Counted from the first letter of the stretch, positions 51,626 to 61,148 are shown. The stretch is 64,000 nucleotides of DNA from Saccharibacter sp. 17.LH.SD (GCF_009834805.1 NZ_WVHO01000012.1:62001-126000), one strand, 5' to 3'. Notes: a model not told the origin generated them from the letters alone. Numbers and translations: made by a program.

Positions 51626-52225
51626 GTGACTCAGCTTCTTTTACGCCCTTATTTGTTTTTACGTCATGGTGAGACAGATTGGAATGCGCAGCATCTGTCA
51701 CAGGGACGTACAGATATTCCCTTAAATGCTAAGGGTGTTACGCAAGCCGAAGCTGCTGGAGAGCTCCTTGCCTCTCTTTTCGAACAGGGGAAGTCGCCTT
51801 TTACACATATTGTTGCCTCTCCTTTAAAGCGTGCCTGGGTTACCGCAGAACATGTGCGTGATGTCGTGCATAAAAAAACAGGTTTGTTGCTGCCATTAAT
51901 TGCGGATGAAGCGTTGCAAGAGGTCTCTTTTGGTGTGCAAGAAGGTCAACCAATGGGGGATTGGTATCTTCCTTGGATTGATGGAAAATTTGTTCCTCAA
52001 GGAGGCGAAGCGTTCCTTGAGTTGCGGCAGAGGGCTGTTCAGGCTGTTAATCGCGCTCATGATCAAGGGGAAGGGAACCCATTGATTGTTGCTCATGGAG
52101 CGTTATTTCGAGCATTGCGTCAGGCTATGGGGCTTGAGGTGAATGTGCGTCTCGCAAATGCTGTACCTGTGCATATTTCACATCAAGATGGTGTGTGGGA
52201 AATAGAGAAAATGTCCCATACATAA
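51626..52225 (+). CDS. Histidine phosphatase (phosphoglycerate-mutase-like)
   Basis: 199 residues of the branch-2-free histidine phosphatase superfamily (PhoE/CobC/GpmB type). The catalytic RHGETDWN is at residues 14-21 with His as nucleophile; ASPLKRAWVTAEHV and ALQEVSFGVQEGQPMGDW carry the second Arg and Glu; AHGALFRAL holds the second His. Substrate is unknown; acetic acid bacteria use such enzymes for phosphoglycerate or small phosphate esters. GTG start (51626). It lies 45 bases after prs. Confidence 0.87.
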   Translation: MTQLLLRPYLFLRHGETDWNAQHLSQGRTDIPLNAKGVTQAEAAGELLASLFEQGKSPFTHIVASPLKRAWVTAEHVRDVVHKKTGLLLPLIADEALQEVSFGVQEGQPMGDWYLPWIDGKFVPQGGEAFLELRQRAVQAVNRAHDQGEGNPLIVAHGALFRALRQAMGLEVNVRLANAVPVHISHQDGVWEIEKMSHT

Positions 52226-52315
52226 TAAAGTTTACGCACATCTCTTTTAATGAAGAGATGTGGTGACATTGACTGGCGAAAGGCTGCACGTCTTTTGAAC
52301 GAGACGCGAAGCTTT

Positions 52316-53860
52316 TTACCAGGGCACCAGTGTGTTTGAGAGATATTTTGCTTTTTGGGGCGACACGCCTAAGTCGTCTCGGTGCCACCATCCTCCCCCG
52401 AGAGATTGAAACAATCCAACAGTATCAGAGAAACGAGCTGTTTCGTCCTGCGCAACGGAAAGTTGGTCTTGTATGACAGAAAGTCGCGCTTGAATGAGAT
52501 CAATTTGACTATTGTCACCAAAACGATGTTGCGCTTGAGCGATGCGCAAGGATGCTTCTGCTGCATCTAAACCATTTTGGTCTGCCATAAGGGTGTCGCT
52601 ATCAAATTGGACCGCATGGAGGCTGTCTGCAACATCTCCAATCGCACTAATAACGGTTGATTTATAATATTCATTTGCTTGTAAGAGGTTATCCCGTGCT
52701 TCTCTTTGAGCATGGAGCAGTGAACCACCTTGGAAAATTGGTTGTGTGACGGTAGCTGCGATTTCCCAGTTTCCATATCCGGGTTTAAAGAACTCGCTCA
52801 TATGGCCTACAGCTTGCCCTGGGAGAGCGCTGAGCTGCACATTGGGGAGGCGGTTTGCAATAGCAATGCCGACTTGGGCTGCTGCTGCTTTGATTTGGGC
52901 ACGGGCTGCTTGAATATCAGGGCGATGTTCTAGGAGAGCAGATGGAAGAGAAACGGGGAGTTTTTCCGGAAGGGTAAAATCTTTCAACTCGAAGATAGGA
53001 AGGTCTTCGTTGGGGGGAACACCAACAAGGACCGCGATTTGGTCTCGTGTTTGAGCCAGTTGGTTTTTAAGAGGAGGGAGATCAGCCTCAATTTGAGCTA
53101 GGGCATCGCGTTGTATGAGTGTGCTTTGGCGAGAGAGGTCACCAAGTCCATTTTGTTTTTTTTGGATAGCAAGAACTTGTCGTTGTTCTGCAATTTGCGC
53201 TTCTTTTGCATGGATTTGAGCACGAACCCCGGCCTCTATAATCGTTGCATTAACGAGGTTAGAGATCATTGTGAGGGCCGTGGCTTCAAGCTGAGCTTGT
53301 TGAATGTCAGCTTGGGCGCTGGCTGCTTTGATAGCATTACGCGTGCCACCCCAGAGATCCGGAACGTAACCGATATTCAGCTGTGCCGTATGTAAATTAT
53401 AGAGCCATTCATTGCTGTTGGGGACGGGAGAAAGAGTTTTGGATGTTTTGTTACGTGATGGGATAAACTGAGCTGAAATACTGGGATATAGGGCAGCACC
53501 TTCAACACGCCTTTGTTCCCATGAAGCTTTAAGGCCAGCCTGCATAGCTTTAAGGGATTGGTTGTTTGCTAAAGCTTCTTCAACAAGACGGTTTAGCTTC
53601 GGATTTTGAAAAACTTCCCACCATTGTCCTGAAACATCCATCCCATTAACAAAAAATTGCTTTCGGAGGATCGAATTGCCTGTGTTTCGACCAGATGTTT
53701 GTGTGAAGGGAGTAGCATTATAATCAGCATGCTTTGGCAGCGCCGGTGCTTTATCTTTTGGACCAACCATGCACCCCCCCAAACTTCCGAGAAGGAGGGA
53801 GACAGCAACGCCATTCAAGCGAGAGAATAATTTAGAGGAAGAAGAGAGCGCGTAAACCAT
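52316..53860 (-). CDS. Outer-membrane channel of RND efflux system (NodT family lipoprotein)
   Basis: 514-residue trimeric TolC-like outer-membrane factor. Lipoprotein signal with lipobox LGGC (about residues 27-30). Two OEP repeats: QWWEVFQNPKLNRLVEEALA in the first half and LLEHRPDIQAARAQIKAAAA in the second, both characteristic of NodT/OprM. Last gene of the operon, starting two bases after the RND pump gene stops. It would form the exit duct for the pump. Confidence 0.92.
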   Translation of the reverse strand: MVYALSSSSKLFSRLNGVAVSLLLGSLGGCMVGPKDKAPALPKHADYNATPFTQTSGRNTGNSILRKQFFVNGMDVSGQWWEVFQNPKLNRLVEEALANNQSLKAMQAGLKASWEQRRVEGAALYPSISAQFIPSRNKTSKTLSPVPNSNEWLYNLHTAQLNIGYVPDLWGGTRNAIKAASAQADIQQAQLEATALTMISNLVNATIIEAGVRAQIHAKEAQIAEQRQVLAIQKKQNGLGDLSRQSTLIQRDALAQIEADLPPLKNQLAQTRDQIAVLVGVPPNEDLPIFELKDFTLPEKLPVSLPSALLEHRPDIQAARAQIKAAAAQVGIAIANRLPNVQLSALPGQAVGHMSEFFKPGYGNWEIAATVTQPIFQGGSLLHAQREARDNLLQANEYYKSTVISAIGDVADSLHAVQFDSDTLMADQNGLDAAEASLRIAQAQHRFGDNSQIDLIQARLSVIQDQLSVAQDETARFSDTVGLFQSLGGGWWHRDDLGVSPQKAKYLSNTLVPW

Positions 53861-53862
53861 AA

Positions 53863-56800
53863 TTAGGGTGTTCCCTTCTCTTGGGCGGATGCGGCGCGGC
53901 GTTCAATACGTTCTTCCATACGGCAGAAGAAGACTGGAAGAATGAAAAGCGTTAGCAAGGTTGCAATACCCAATCCGCCTACCACGACAGTGGCCAGGCC
54001 GCGTTGCACATCAGTCCCGATTCCTGTGGCGAGAGCGGCGGGAAGCATTCCAGCACTTGCAACAGTTGCCGTCATGAGAACAGGACGGAAGCGTTCAGCA
54101 GCGCCTTGAATAGTTGCTGTACGAACATCGTGACCTTCGTGGCGGTGTCGATTAATACTCGAGATCATGATGATGCCATTTTGAATGGCAACACCAAAGA
54201 GAGCAATGAAGCCGACGGCTGTCGCAATATTAAGGGTTTCGTTGCGTAAATGGAGAGCAATAAGTCCTCCTAATGTCGCGAGGGGAACGATCCCTAAAAT
54301 AAGAACAGCTTGGCGCAGTTTTTGAAACTCTGCGTAAAGAAGGCCGAGCATCACAGCAAACATGACGCCAAGTGCAATGATAAGACGCCTTTGAGCTTCT
54401 TGTGCTTGCTGGAAAGACCCTGCCCATTCCATGCGGTAATTTTGATGGTCGAACTGCACTGCCTGATCGATTCGTTTTTGTGCATCAGCAAGATATTGCG
54501 ACATAGGACGACTGCCATTATCGACCTGGAGTGTAATCTGACGTTCTCCCATTTCGTGAGCAATGTTGCTTTCCCCCATATGAAGGCGGATATCAGCGAC
54601 GTCGCCAAGAGGAATAGCGGCACCATCAGCTGTTGCTACGGGAATTTGTTTGAGCATCTCCAAATTGGAACGATGGGTCGTGTCAATCCTTAATGTTGCA
54701 TTATAGAAACGTCCATCTTCAATGACAGTCGTGAGAGGGGAGTCGCCAATAGCGTAGTTAACGACATCTGAAATGTCAGAGACATTTAGCCCATAGCGTG
54801 CTGCTCTGAGGCGTTTGGTACTGATTTCAATTTGTGGGATAGGGGGTTCCTGGAAAATAGCTGCTTGAACGGTTCCGGGAACTTGCCATAGTATATTGAC
54901 GATTTGCTGACCAATACGGCGAAGCTCATGAAAGTCATTGCCATAGATACGCATGACGAGGGGGCTATGCGCACCGCCGACGAGGTCACTCATATTGTCT
55001 TGGATTGGTTGACTGATGGAAAAGCTGATGCCGGGGATATGAGAAAGGCGACTGCGAAGGCGTGCAACAAAATCGGCTTTGCTTTCTCCAGAGGGCCATT
55101 GGTTATAGGGTGTGAGTCCAACAGGCATCTCAATATGAGACGGCGTCCATGGGTCTGTCCCATCATCTGAACGCCCGAGCTGTGTAATAGCGTATGATGT
55201 TTCAGGAAATTCACGAACAGCACGGCGTATCTCTGATGCCATTTCTTGGCCTTTTTCCAAGGAAATAGCCGTTGGCATCTGTATTTGGAGCCAAAGAGCG
55301 CCTTCATCAAGATCAGGGAGAAATTCGCGTCCTGTACTGATTCCAAGAGCAATGACGGCTATGAGTGCTGCGCCCGCAAAAGTGAAAGTTGTCCGTGGGC
55401 GATCAATGACATGGCCGAGAAGACGCTCATAATGGGTATGGAGCCATTCGAGAGGTTTGTTGTGCCAAATGGGGCGGGGTTTACGGAGAGCCAAAAAGGT
55501 AAGTGTTGGGGTAAGCGAAAGAGCGCACAGGAGCGCACCTAGAAGAGCAAAGCTTACCGTATACGCCATTGGGCGGAAAAGCTTTCCTTCGCTTCCTTGG
55601 AAAGCGAAGAGGGGGCTATAGGCCACAATAATAATTAAGGTGGAAGAGAAAATAGCGCGGCCTGCACGACGGGCAACACTGAGCACCGTGTCGCTTTCGA
55701 GAGGCGCTGTTGGGTTATCTTCGCGTAAACGAAGGATAACCTCAGTGATCACAATCGATCCATCCACAATGACACCGAAGTCGACGGCGCCGAGTGAAAA
55801 AAGGTTCGCGGCCATCCCACAAGCGCGCATGAGTATGAAGGCGAAAGCAAGAGCAAAGGGGATTGTAATTGCTGTGATGGCGGCCCCACGTGGCGAGCCA
55901 AGGAAGAAGCTTAAGATGATGAGAACGAGTGCAATACCCTCGGTGATGGTTTCACCGACTTTATCAATCGTTGCGTGAACGAGTACATCACGATCAATAT
56001 AGGGAACGATCCGCATATGCATCGGGGCAAGGCGTTTCTGTAATTTATCAACAGCTACATGAAGGTCATCAAGAACCTTTGAGGGGTTTTCTCCACGCAG
56101 CATGGTGACAACCCCTTCAATCGTATCAGGGTTACCATTTTTCCCGAGCATACCTTCACGAACTTGATGGCCAAATTCAACATGACCAAGCTCGTGCAAT
56201 AAGACCGGAACACCATCGTGATGGCTGACGACGATATCATTCATCTCTTCGAGTGAGTGAATTTGCCCAACCCCACGAATAATATAGGATTGCTCTCCTC
56301 GAGAGACGCGTCCACCACCTGCGTTCGTATTGCTGTTGCGAATGCCGTTCATCACATCGCTGAGGCCAATGCCGTAACGAATGAGTGCATTAGGGTCGAG
56401 TATCAATTGATATTCGCGTGTAAACCCACCGAAATTGTCGATATTAACAACACCCGGTACATGCTGAAGAGCTGGGATGACAACCCAACGTTGGACGTCG
56501 GAAAGTGCCATAAGGTTTTGGTCATCAGACTCCAACGTGTAGCGGTAAATCTCTCCACTAGGGCCAGATAAAGGCCCAAGGGAAGGTTGTGCGCCATTGG
56601 TAAGCTGCAGGGTAGTTAATTGTGTTTGGACGAGCTGGCGTGCGAGGAAAACATCCATCCCTTCACGGAAAATAAGCGTAATAAGAGAAAGTCCAAAAGT
56701 GCTGCTTGAACGGCTTTCCACGACGCCTGGAACACTGGCCAGACCACGCTCAACTGGGATGGTGACCTGTCGTTCCATTTCCTCTGCCGCAAGCCCTGGC

Positions 56801-56961
56801 ATTTGTGTCGTAATTTGTACGCTTGTAGCACCTAAATCCGGGTAGGCTTCAACAGGAAGTTGCTGCCAGGCAAAAGCACCGGCAACGGCTATAAAAACAG
56901 AGAGAAAGAAAATGAGTTTACGACGTGCAAAACACCAGGCGATAAAACGTTCAATATGCAT
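53863..56961 (-). CDS. RND efflux pump, CusA/CzcA (heavy-metal) type
   Basis: 1032-residue inner-membrane proton-driven pump. Twelve membrane helices and two large periplasmic loops. HME-subgroup signs: VDFGVIVDGSIVITE (the DFGxxVDG motif in helix 4 with the proton-relay Asp), the N-terminal QQLPVEAYPDLGATSVQI, and QMPGLAAEEMERQVTIPVE. The metal (Cu/Ag, Co/Zn/Cd) cannot be assigned without an alignment of the porter methionines. The gene lies between adaptor and channel in a three-gene minus-strand operon. ATG at 56961. Confidence 0.93.
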   Translation of the reverse strand: MHIERFIAWCFARRKLIFFLSVFIAVAGAFAWQQLPVEAYPDLGATSVQITTQMPGLAAEEMERQVTIPVERGLASVPGVVESRSSSTFGLSLITLIFREGMDVFLARQLVQTQLTTLQLTNGAQPSLGPLSGPSGEIYRYTLESDDQNLMALSDVQRWVVIPALQHVPGVVNIDNFGGFTREYQLILDPNALIRYGIGLSDVMNGIRNSNTNAGGGRVSRGEQSYIIRGVGQIHSLEEMNDIVVSHHDGVPVLLHELGHVEFGHQVREGMLGKNGNPDTIEGVVTMLRGENPSKVLDDLHVAVDKLQKRLAPMHMRIVPYIDRDVLVHATIDKVGETITEGIALVLIILSFFLGSPRGAAITAITIPFALAFAFILMRACGMAANLFSLGAVDFGVIVDGSIVITEVILRLREDNPTAPLESDTVLSVARRAGRAIFSSTLIIIVAYSPLFAFQGSEGKLFRPMAYTVSFALLGALLCALSLTPTLTFLALRKPRPIWHNKPLEWLHTHYERLLGHVIDRPRTTFTFAGAALIAVIALGISTGREFLPDLDEGALWLQIQMPTAISLEKGQEMASEIRRAVREFPETSYAITQLGRSDDGTDPWTPSHIEMPVGLTPYNQWPSGESKADFVARLRSRLSHIPGISFSISQPIQDNMSDLVGGAHSPLVMRIYGNDFHELRRIGQQIVNILWQVPGTVQAAIFQEPPIPQIEISTKRLRAARYGLNVSDISDVVNYAIGDSPLTTVIEDGRFYNATLRIDTTHRSNLEMLKQIPVATADGAAIPLGDVADIRLHMGESNIAHEMGERQITLQVDNGSRPMSQYLADAQKRIDQAVQFDHQNYRMEWAGSFQQAQEAQRRLIIALGVMFAVMLGLLYAEFQKLRQAVLILGIVPLATLGGLIALHLRNETLNIATAVGFIALFGVAIQNGIIMISSINRHRHEGHDVRTATIQGAAERFRPVLMTATVASAGMLPAALATGIGTDVQRGLATVVVGGLGIATLLTLFILPVFFCRMEERIERRAASAQEKGTP

Positions 56962-56978
56962 AGAGCCTGCCCTCCTGG

Positions 56979-58097
56979 TCAGTTATCGTTTAGCAGGATG
57001 GCGCCATGCGTAATAATGCGTTCGCCGGCGGTAAGACCTGATTGGACACGTACATTATCGCCTTCATCATAACTAACGGTTACGACACGACGATGGTAAA
57101 CATTGGGAGCTGTCTCGACAAAAACGGAAATCTCGTCGTTATTCATAAGGAGAGCGGTTTTCGGTACGAGGAGTTGAGTGCGGTCAGGAACACTCAAGGA
57201 AGCCGTTGTAAATTGCCCTGGATGGAGCAGACCTTGGGAGTTGTCACAACGTAGATAAAGGTTAAGGCGGCGTGTATCTGTACGGAGCACGGGATCCCTT
57301 GTAGTAACGGGACCATTACAGGTTTGGCCTGCAAAGGTTGCACTTAATGTCATGTCAGAGCGTAAAAGTGGGAGTGAGGTCTCGGGAGCACTGGCAGCGA
57401 TCCAGACATCACTAATATCCACAAGTGTCATGAGAGCACTCGTAGCATCCGTCACGTTTTGACCCATTCCTACGGAAATAGATCCAACAATACCTGTAAA
57501 CGGAGCAATAAGAGGTTGATAGCCTTCAGCGCCGGTAGCGTTGAGGGCATTAAGGCGTTCTTTAGCACGGCTTGCTTCAGCTTCAGCTTGTTCGAGGTCA
57601 TTACGCGCTGATTGCATGTCTTTAACGGCATTCCCTCCAGCAGAGAGAACCGCCGTAGCGCGTTTATATGCTTTGCGCGTAAGCGTAAGGGTGGCTTGAG
57701 CTTTGCGTTGATCTGCCCAAGCTTGAGCAAGATCTCCAGAATAAAGGATGCCCAACACTTCTCCTTTTTGCACGACTTGTCCTGGTTGGACACGGATATC
57801 AGCCATGCGACCGGTGACAGGTGTATAGATATTCACGCTTCGACCCGGAACGGTTATAATCTGTGCAGGTAGATCAAGATGCCGGGGAAGGGAGTTCACT
57901 GTAACAGCTTCAATCTTCAGTCTGTCATGAAGTGTGCTATCGGCGCGGACTCTAATAGCGTCCCCATCTCGGGAAAGCATGGGGGCTGCTCGTTGTGCTA
58001 GGTCTGAATGATGCGTGCCGCGCCATATCTCCCAACCGCCTAAAACAACAAGCAGAAACAGTATAGCGGTAACAATGGTTGCACGTGAAACACGCAT
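56979..58097 (-). CDS. RND membrane-fusion (adaptor) protein
   Basis: 372-residue HlyD/CusB/CzcB-type periplasmic adaptor linking the RND pump to the outer-membrane channel. One N-terminal helix (TIVTAILFLLVVLGGWEIW) works as membrane anchor or signal. The lipoyl/barrel-sandwich region (GRMADIRVQPGQVVQKGEVL), a coiled-coil hairpin (QADLEQAEAEASRAKERL-like) and the beta-barrel end (VDISDVWIAASAPET; LLVPKTALLM) follow the family order. It lacks the N-terminal metal-binding domain of CusB. First gene of the operon, 17 bases before the pump. Confidence 0.9.
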   Translation of the reverse strand: MRVSRATIVTAILFLLVVLGGWEIWRGTHHSDLAQRAAPMLSRDGDAIRVRADSTLHDRLKIEAVTVNSLPRHLDLPAQIITVPGRSVNIYTPVTGRMADIRVQPGQVVQKGEVLGILYSGDLAQAWADQRKAQATLTLTRKAYKRATAVLSAGGNAVKDMQSARNDLEQAEAEASRAKERLNALNATGAEGYQPLIAPFTGIVGSISVGMGQNVTDATSALMTLVDISDVWIAASAPETSLPLLRSDMTLSATFAGQTCNGPVTTRDPVLRTDTRRLNLYLRCDNSQGLLHPGQFTTASLSVPDRTQLLVPKTALLMNNDEISVFVETAPNVYHRRVVTVSYDEGDNVRVQSGLTAGERIITHGAILLNDN

Positions 58098-58237
58098 CTT
58101 TCGAGGTTCCTGCTTCTGTGATCAGAAAGACGCGCACTTCTGCCATAAAATAGATTTTATGTCACGATTTCATAGCTGAAACATTTGTCATGTTTGGAGA
58201 GAATGCAGGAATATAGCTGTATTTACGCTCAATAAAA

Positions 58238-58270
58238 AAACCGGACTAATACAGTCTGTATTGTCCGGTT
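58238..58270. terminator. Intrinsic hairpin downstream of ompW
   Basis: AAACCGGAC / GTCCGGTTT outer stem enclosing AATACAG / CTGTATT, with A-run on one side and T-rich DNA on the other. Located 34 bases past the ompW stop on its strand and about 140 bases upstream of the RND operon start, so it most likely ends ompW transcription. Confidence 0.85.
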
Positions 58271-58303
58271 TCTATTTAGAAAAAAGAAAGTCAATTGGAG
58301 GTA

Positions 58304-59167
58304 TTAGAAACGGTACTCAATACCTCCGGCAATAACCGTGGGGTTGATGCTATCATGAGCATGTACCCGGATAGGGTTTGAGTGACTGTTCAAGTGAACA
58401 GGTGTATCCAATAGAAGAATCTGTTTGATATCAAAGTTAAAGAACCAATTCCCGACGACTTGATAATCGAATCCGAGGTTGAAGCTTGGTCCTACTGTGG
58501 GCTCTAATTTGAGCTTATCGAACACGGCTTTCACCCCATTATTTTGGGCTGGGCTGGTATTGTGGAAGAAAGCTACAGTGATACCGATACCGACATAAGG
58601 GTTAAAGCGCTTATGGGGGCGGAAATGCCATGCCGCTGTTAAGGTAGGAGGCAGAACCCAGAAGCTACCAACATCAAGATTGTGATTAGGCCCTGTTGAG
58701 ATAGGATTAGGAACTTTCGTACCGTGGGCACGGGCTTCATGGCGGGGTGATGCTGCGATGACATCTAAGGAAATATGATCTGTTAGAAAATATTCGAAGG
58801 TGAATTCAGGAGCTACCTGATTGGTTGCCGAAATATGACCTTGGCGGCCACGTATAGCAGCAAGAGCGTCTGGGGCTTTGCGAATATTGACAGAAGAATG
58901 GGTGTTGTTTGTAATCAAGCCAAGGGCGGAGAGGCGAATGAGGAAGTCCCCCTTGCCAAGACCAATTTTTGTATTGGCGCATGTCTCAAAGATGCCGCAA
59001 CTATGGCTTTCTGGGGGGCGGAGGTGCACCGTCGGGTCTGGTGCAGCTTGCATCGAAGAAGAGGACGTAACATTAGCCTGTGTTTTGGGGGCAGAGGCAA
59101 AGGCGAATGTTGATGTGGCGATGAGGCCGACAGCAGCAGACGTAATTTTCAAAAGTGAACGTTGCAT
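58304..59167 (-). CDS. ompW: OmpW family outer-membrane protein
   Basis: 287-residue eight-stranded outer-membrane beta-barrel, longer than E. coli OmpW (212) because of a Ser/Pro-rich N-terminal region and an extra insert. Signal peptide with cleavage near AFASA. OmpW marks: GKGDFLIRLSALGLI at the mature start, YFLTDHISLDVIAASPR, VLPPTLTAAWHF, FNPYVGIGITVAFF and the C-terminal GGIEYRF (terminal Phe). An FNR-type site lies 69 bases upstream of the ATG. OmpW proteins are often oxygen- or stress-controlled; role in transport is unsettled. Confidence 0.9.
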   Translation of the reverse strand: MQRSLLKITSAAVGLIATSTFAFASAPKTQANVTSSSSMQAAPDPTVHLRPPESHSCGIFETCANTKIGLGKGDFLIRLSALGLITNNTHSSVNIRKAPDALAAIRGRQGHISATNQVAPEFTFEYFLTDHISLDVIAASPRHEARAHGTKVPNPISTGPNHNLDVGSFWVLPPTLTAAWHFRPHKRFNPYVGIGITVAFFHNTSPAQNNGVKAVFDKLKLEPTVGPSFNLGFDYQVVGNWFFNFDIKQILLLDTPVHLNSHSNPIRVHAHDSINPTVIAGGIEYRF

Positions 59168-59235
59168 GTAATGTCCAAGTCCCGATGTTTTCCGACGAGC
59201 TGCCCCTGAGAAAACATTAACGCATTATAACCTCC

Positions 59236-59249
59236 TTGATCTAAATCAA
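59236..59249. promoter_or_regulatory. FNR box between ompW and the FNR-family regulator
   Basis: TTGATCTAAATCAA: perfect match to the FNR consensus TTGAT-N4-ATCAA. It is 69 bases from the ompW start (59167) and 105 from the regulator start (59354), so it can serve either promoter. Recognition by the adjacent regulator is inferred from that protein's ETVSR helix (separate entry). Confidence 0.88.
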
Positions 59250-59353
59250 AAAAGGTAACAAAAATTATAACTGTTATTGGTTGTGTTATTTTTGCACTAG
59301 CCGCTAAACCCTGTAATCGATACGGGCCGGGTAAATGAGGACGGGGGAACATT

Positions 59354-60097
59354 ATGGTGACATCCAGTATTGGTGATGCAGTACGTGACCGTTGCGCACA
59401 CTGTCCCGGCCGGGCAGATAGTATTTGTAATGTCATCTGTGATGAAGATTTACCCTTTCTTGCTGCTGAATCTGCGAGAATCCATATTCCAAGTGGGCGT
59501 GCTTTTATTGAAGAAGGAACTCCTGCACACGATTTTTACGTATTAACGGATGGTCGTGTGAAATTATTTAATTTGCTGCCCGATGGGCGGCGGCAAATTG
59601 CAGGGTTTGCGCGGCGAGGGGATTTTTTAGGGTTAGCGGCGGCAAAGAATTATGCCTTTAGCGCAGAAGCCTTAGGCGACGTGATGTTATGTCGCTTCTC
59701 GCATTCGAGTATAGAACGTTTAACGGAACGGTTTCCACGGTTGCAACAACGTTTACGCGATGAGGCATCGAGAGAGCTGATCCAGATGCAGCGGCGTCTT
59801 GTTTTGTTAGGACGTAAGACAGCGCGAGAGCGTTTAGCGACATTTTTGGTTGAGCAGAGTTGTTCTATGTTGTGCCGTAAGGGGCGCGACCAGTTGACGG
59901 TGCCGGATGGACCTGTATTGGTGAACTTAGCCATGCCGAGAACCGATATTGCAGACTATTTAGGGCTAACGATTGAAACTGTGAGTCGTACATTTGGTCT
60001 TTTTAAAAAAGAACGGCTGATTACAGTGCGTGGAATCACAGGTATAACGTTGTTGGAGCCTTATCGTTTGGTTGATATTGCTGAAGGCTTGGGTTGA
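59354..60097 (+). CDS. FNR/FixK-family oxygen-responsive regulator
   Basis: 247-residue Crp/Fnr transcription factor. Cys14 and Cys17 with Cys25 (C-x2-C-x7-C, spacing as in FnrN-type proteins) and central Cys113 (MLCRF) are suited to bind a [4Fe-4S] cluster; Cys29 is extra. The cyclic-nucleotide-fold beta-roll (YVLTDGRVKLFNLLPDGRR) follows, and the helix-turn-helix is RTDIADYLGLTIETVSR, whose E-x2-SR residues match the FNR site TTGAT. So it should act on low oxygen and read the box at 59236, giving auto-control and ompW control. ATG 59354 after GGGGGAA. Confidence 0.92.
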   Translation: MVTSSIGDAVRDRCAHCPGRADSICNVICDEDLPFLAAESARIHIPSGRAFIEEGTPAHDFYVLTDGRVKLFNLLPDGRRQIAGFARRGDFLGLAAAKNYAFSAEALGDVMLCRFSHSSIERLTERFPRLQQRLRDEASRELIQMQRRLVLLGRKTARERLATFLVEQSCSMLCRKGRDQLTVPDGPVLVNLAMPRTDIADYLGLTIETVSRTFGLFKKERLITVRGITGITLLEPYRLVDIAEGLG

Positions 60098-60180
60098 TAT
60101 TTTATTTGGAATGCCATCTTTCTGTCATTTCTCTGTGTTGAATGTAATGCAGAGTTTCTTTTGATTGTGAGGAGAATGTC

Positions 60181-60735
60181 GTGAACATTCGTGCTCTTTT
60201 TTCTGTTACCCTGTTAGCATCATCTTTTGCGTTGGTTCCTCAGGCTCATGCTGACGACAGCACCGCGTTGACCCCTCTTACGTCAATGACCAACAAGCTG
60301 CAAAGCCGGTATGACTCTTTAACGAAGAGCGAACAGGCTCAAGAGCAGAAGCTGAAAGATCTTAAAGAGAAATATCAGAATGCTTCAGGAAGAGAGCGTG
60401 CAAAGCTTCAGAAGCGTATTGATAGGGTAAACTCCAAAATCAATGAGCAGAAAGAAAAGCTTAATGCTCAGAAGGATAAGCTGACAAAGGCGAAGGAACG
60501 TCTCCAGAACGCTCCAGAAGACGCCCGTAAGCAAGCTCAAGAGCGTGTGGATCAGTTCAAGAAACAGGGCCAAGACCGAGTTGACCAGTTCAAGAAGCAA
60601 GGTCAGGATCAGATCGATAAATACAAGCAGCAGGGTCAAAATCAGGTTGATCAGGTCAATAAGTTGAAACAGCAGGGTCAAGACCAGATGAACCAAATGA
60701 AGCAGGGCGTACAGAATTTGGGTCAGGGTTGGTAA
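60181..60735 (+). CDS. Secreted coiled-coil protein with 11-residue repeats
   Basis: 184 residues, unrecognised. A signal peptide (NIRALFSVTLLASSFALVPQAHA) directs export. Residues 35-115 are a Lys/Glu/Gln-rich coiled coil with no aromatic core. From about residue 122 a short repeat, unit RVDQFKKQGQD, runs at 11-residue steps (33-base DNA units at 60544, 60577, 60610, 60643), the last with three extra residues, ending in LGQGW. 11-residue amphipathic repeats are typical of lipid- or surface-binding helices (apolipoprotein-, LEA-like). Start is GTG 60181, AGGAG seven bases upstream. Possible role in envelope or desiccation protection; this is an inference. Confidence 0.78.
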   Translation: MNIRALFSVTLLASSFALVPQAHADDSTALTPLTSMTNKLQSRYDSLTKSEQAQEQKLKDLKEKYQNASGRERAKLQKRIDRVNSKINEQKEKLNAQKDKLTKAKERLQNAPEDARKQAQERVDQFKKQGQDRVDQFKKQGQDQIDKYKQQGQNQVDQVNKLKQQGQDQMNQMKQGVQNLGQGW

Positions 60736-60799
60736 CACCGTAAGTGGTGATCTGCTGAATGAATTTTCCTCTGTGAGGGGGAAGAGCTTTTTCAGTGTT

Positions 60800-60837
60800 G
60801 GGGTGCTTCTACAGCGTGGAAGCACCCCTTGTTTTTT
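60800..60837 (+). terminator. Intrinsic terminator after the repeat-protein gene
   Basis: GGGGTGCTTC / GAAGCACCCC stem (60800-60809 with 60819-60828), loop TACAGCGTG, then TTGTTTTTT. It separates this gene from the riboflavin operon. Confidence 0.93.
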
Positions 60838-60873
60838 ATAGGATGTCTGCCATATTGGGGAAGAGAAATTAAA

Positions 60874-61024
60874 GACGTTCTTGGGGCAGGGTGTAATTCC
60901 CTACCGGCGGTGATGGAGAGCTTAGGCAATCCCAGCCCGCGAGCGCTCTATAGGTTCCTATAGAGGACAAGCAGATCCGGTGTGATTCCGGAGCCGACGG
61001 TTATAGTCCGGATGAGAGAGAACG
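60874..61024 (+). promoter_or_regulatory. FMN riboswitch (RFN element)
   Basis: Conserved RFN blocks in order: GGGGCAGGGTG-AATTCCCTACCGGCGGT, AGCCCGCGAGCG, a variable hairpin CTCTATAGG/CCTATAGAG, then GCAGATCCGGTG-GATTCCGGAGCCGACGG and GTCCGGATG-GAGAGAACG. FMN binding should lower expression of the downstream rib operon. A possible expression-platform hairpin (GGGGAAAGCG with CGCT..TTTTCC, about 61045-61075) follows but I cannot confirm terminator or sequestor action. Confidence 0.96.
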
Positions 61025-61148
61025 CTCTTCGGTCCTGCACGGGCGGGGAAAGCGTGGCTGTCGCTGGGTTTTCCGTTTTGGCTTTGTGTAAGGGAGAGGA
61101 AGGCGTACAGCTGCCGTGAACGTCCCTGTTGGGAGTGGGGACTTGAAA

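Noticed and set aside
60385-60825. Reverse-strand frame opposite the coiled-coil protein
   Set aside because: Leu/Ile-rich sequence is the complement of Lys/Gln codons; it is a shadow and extends into the terminator.
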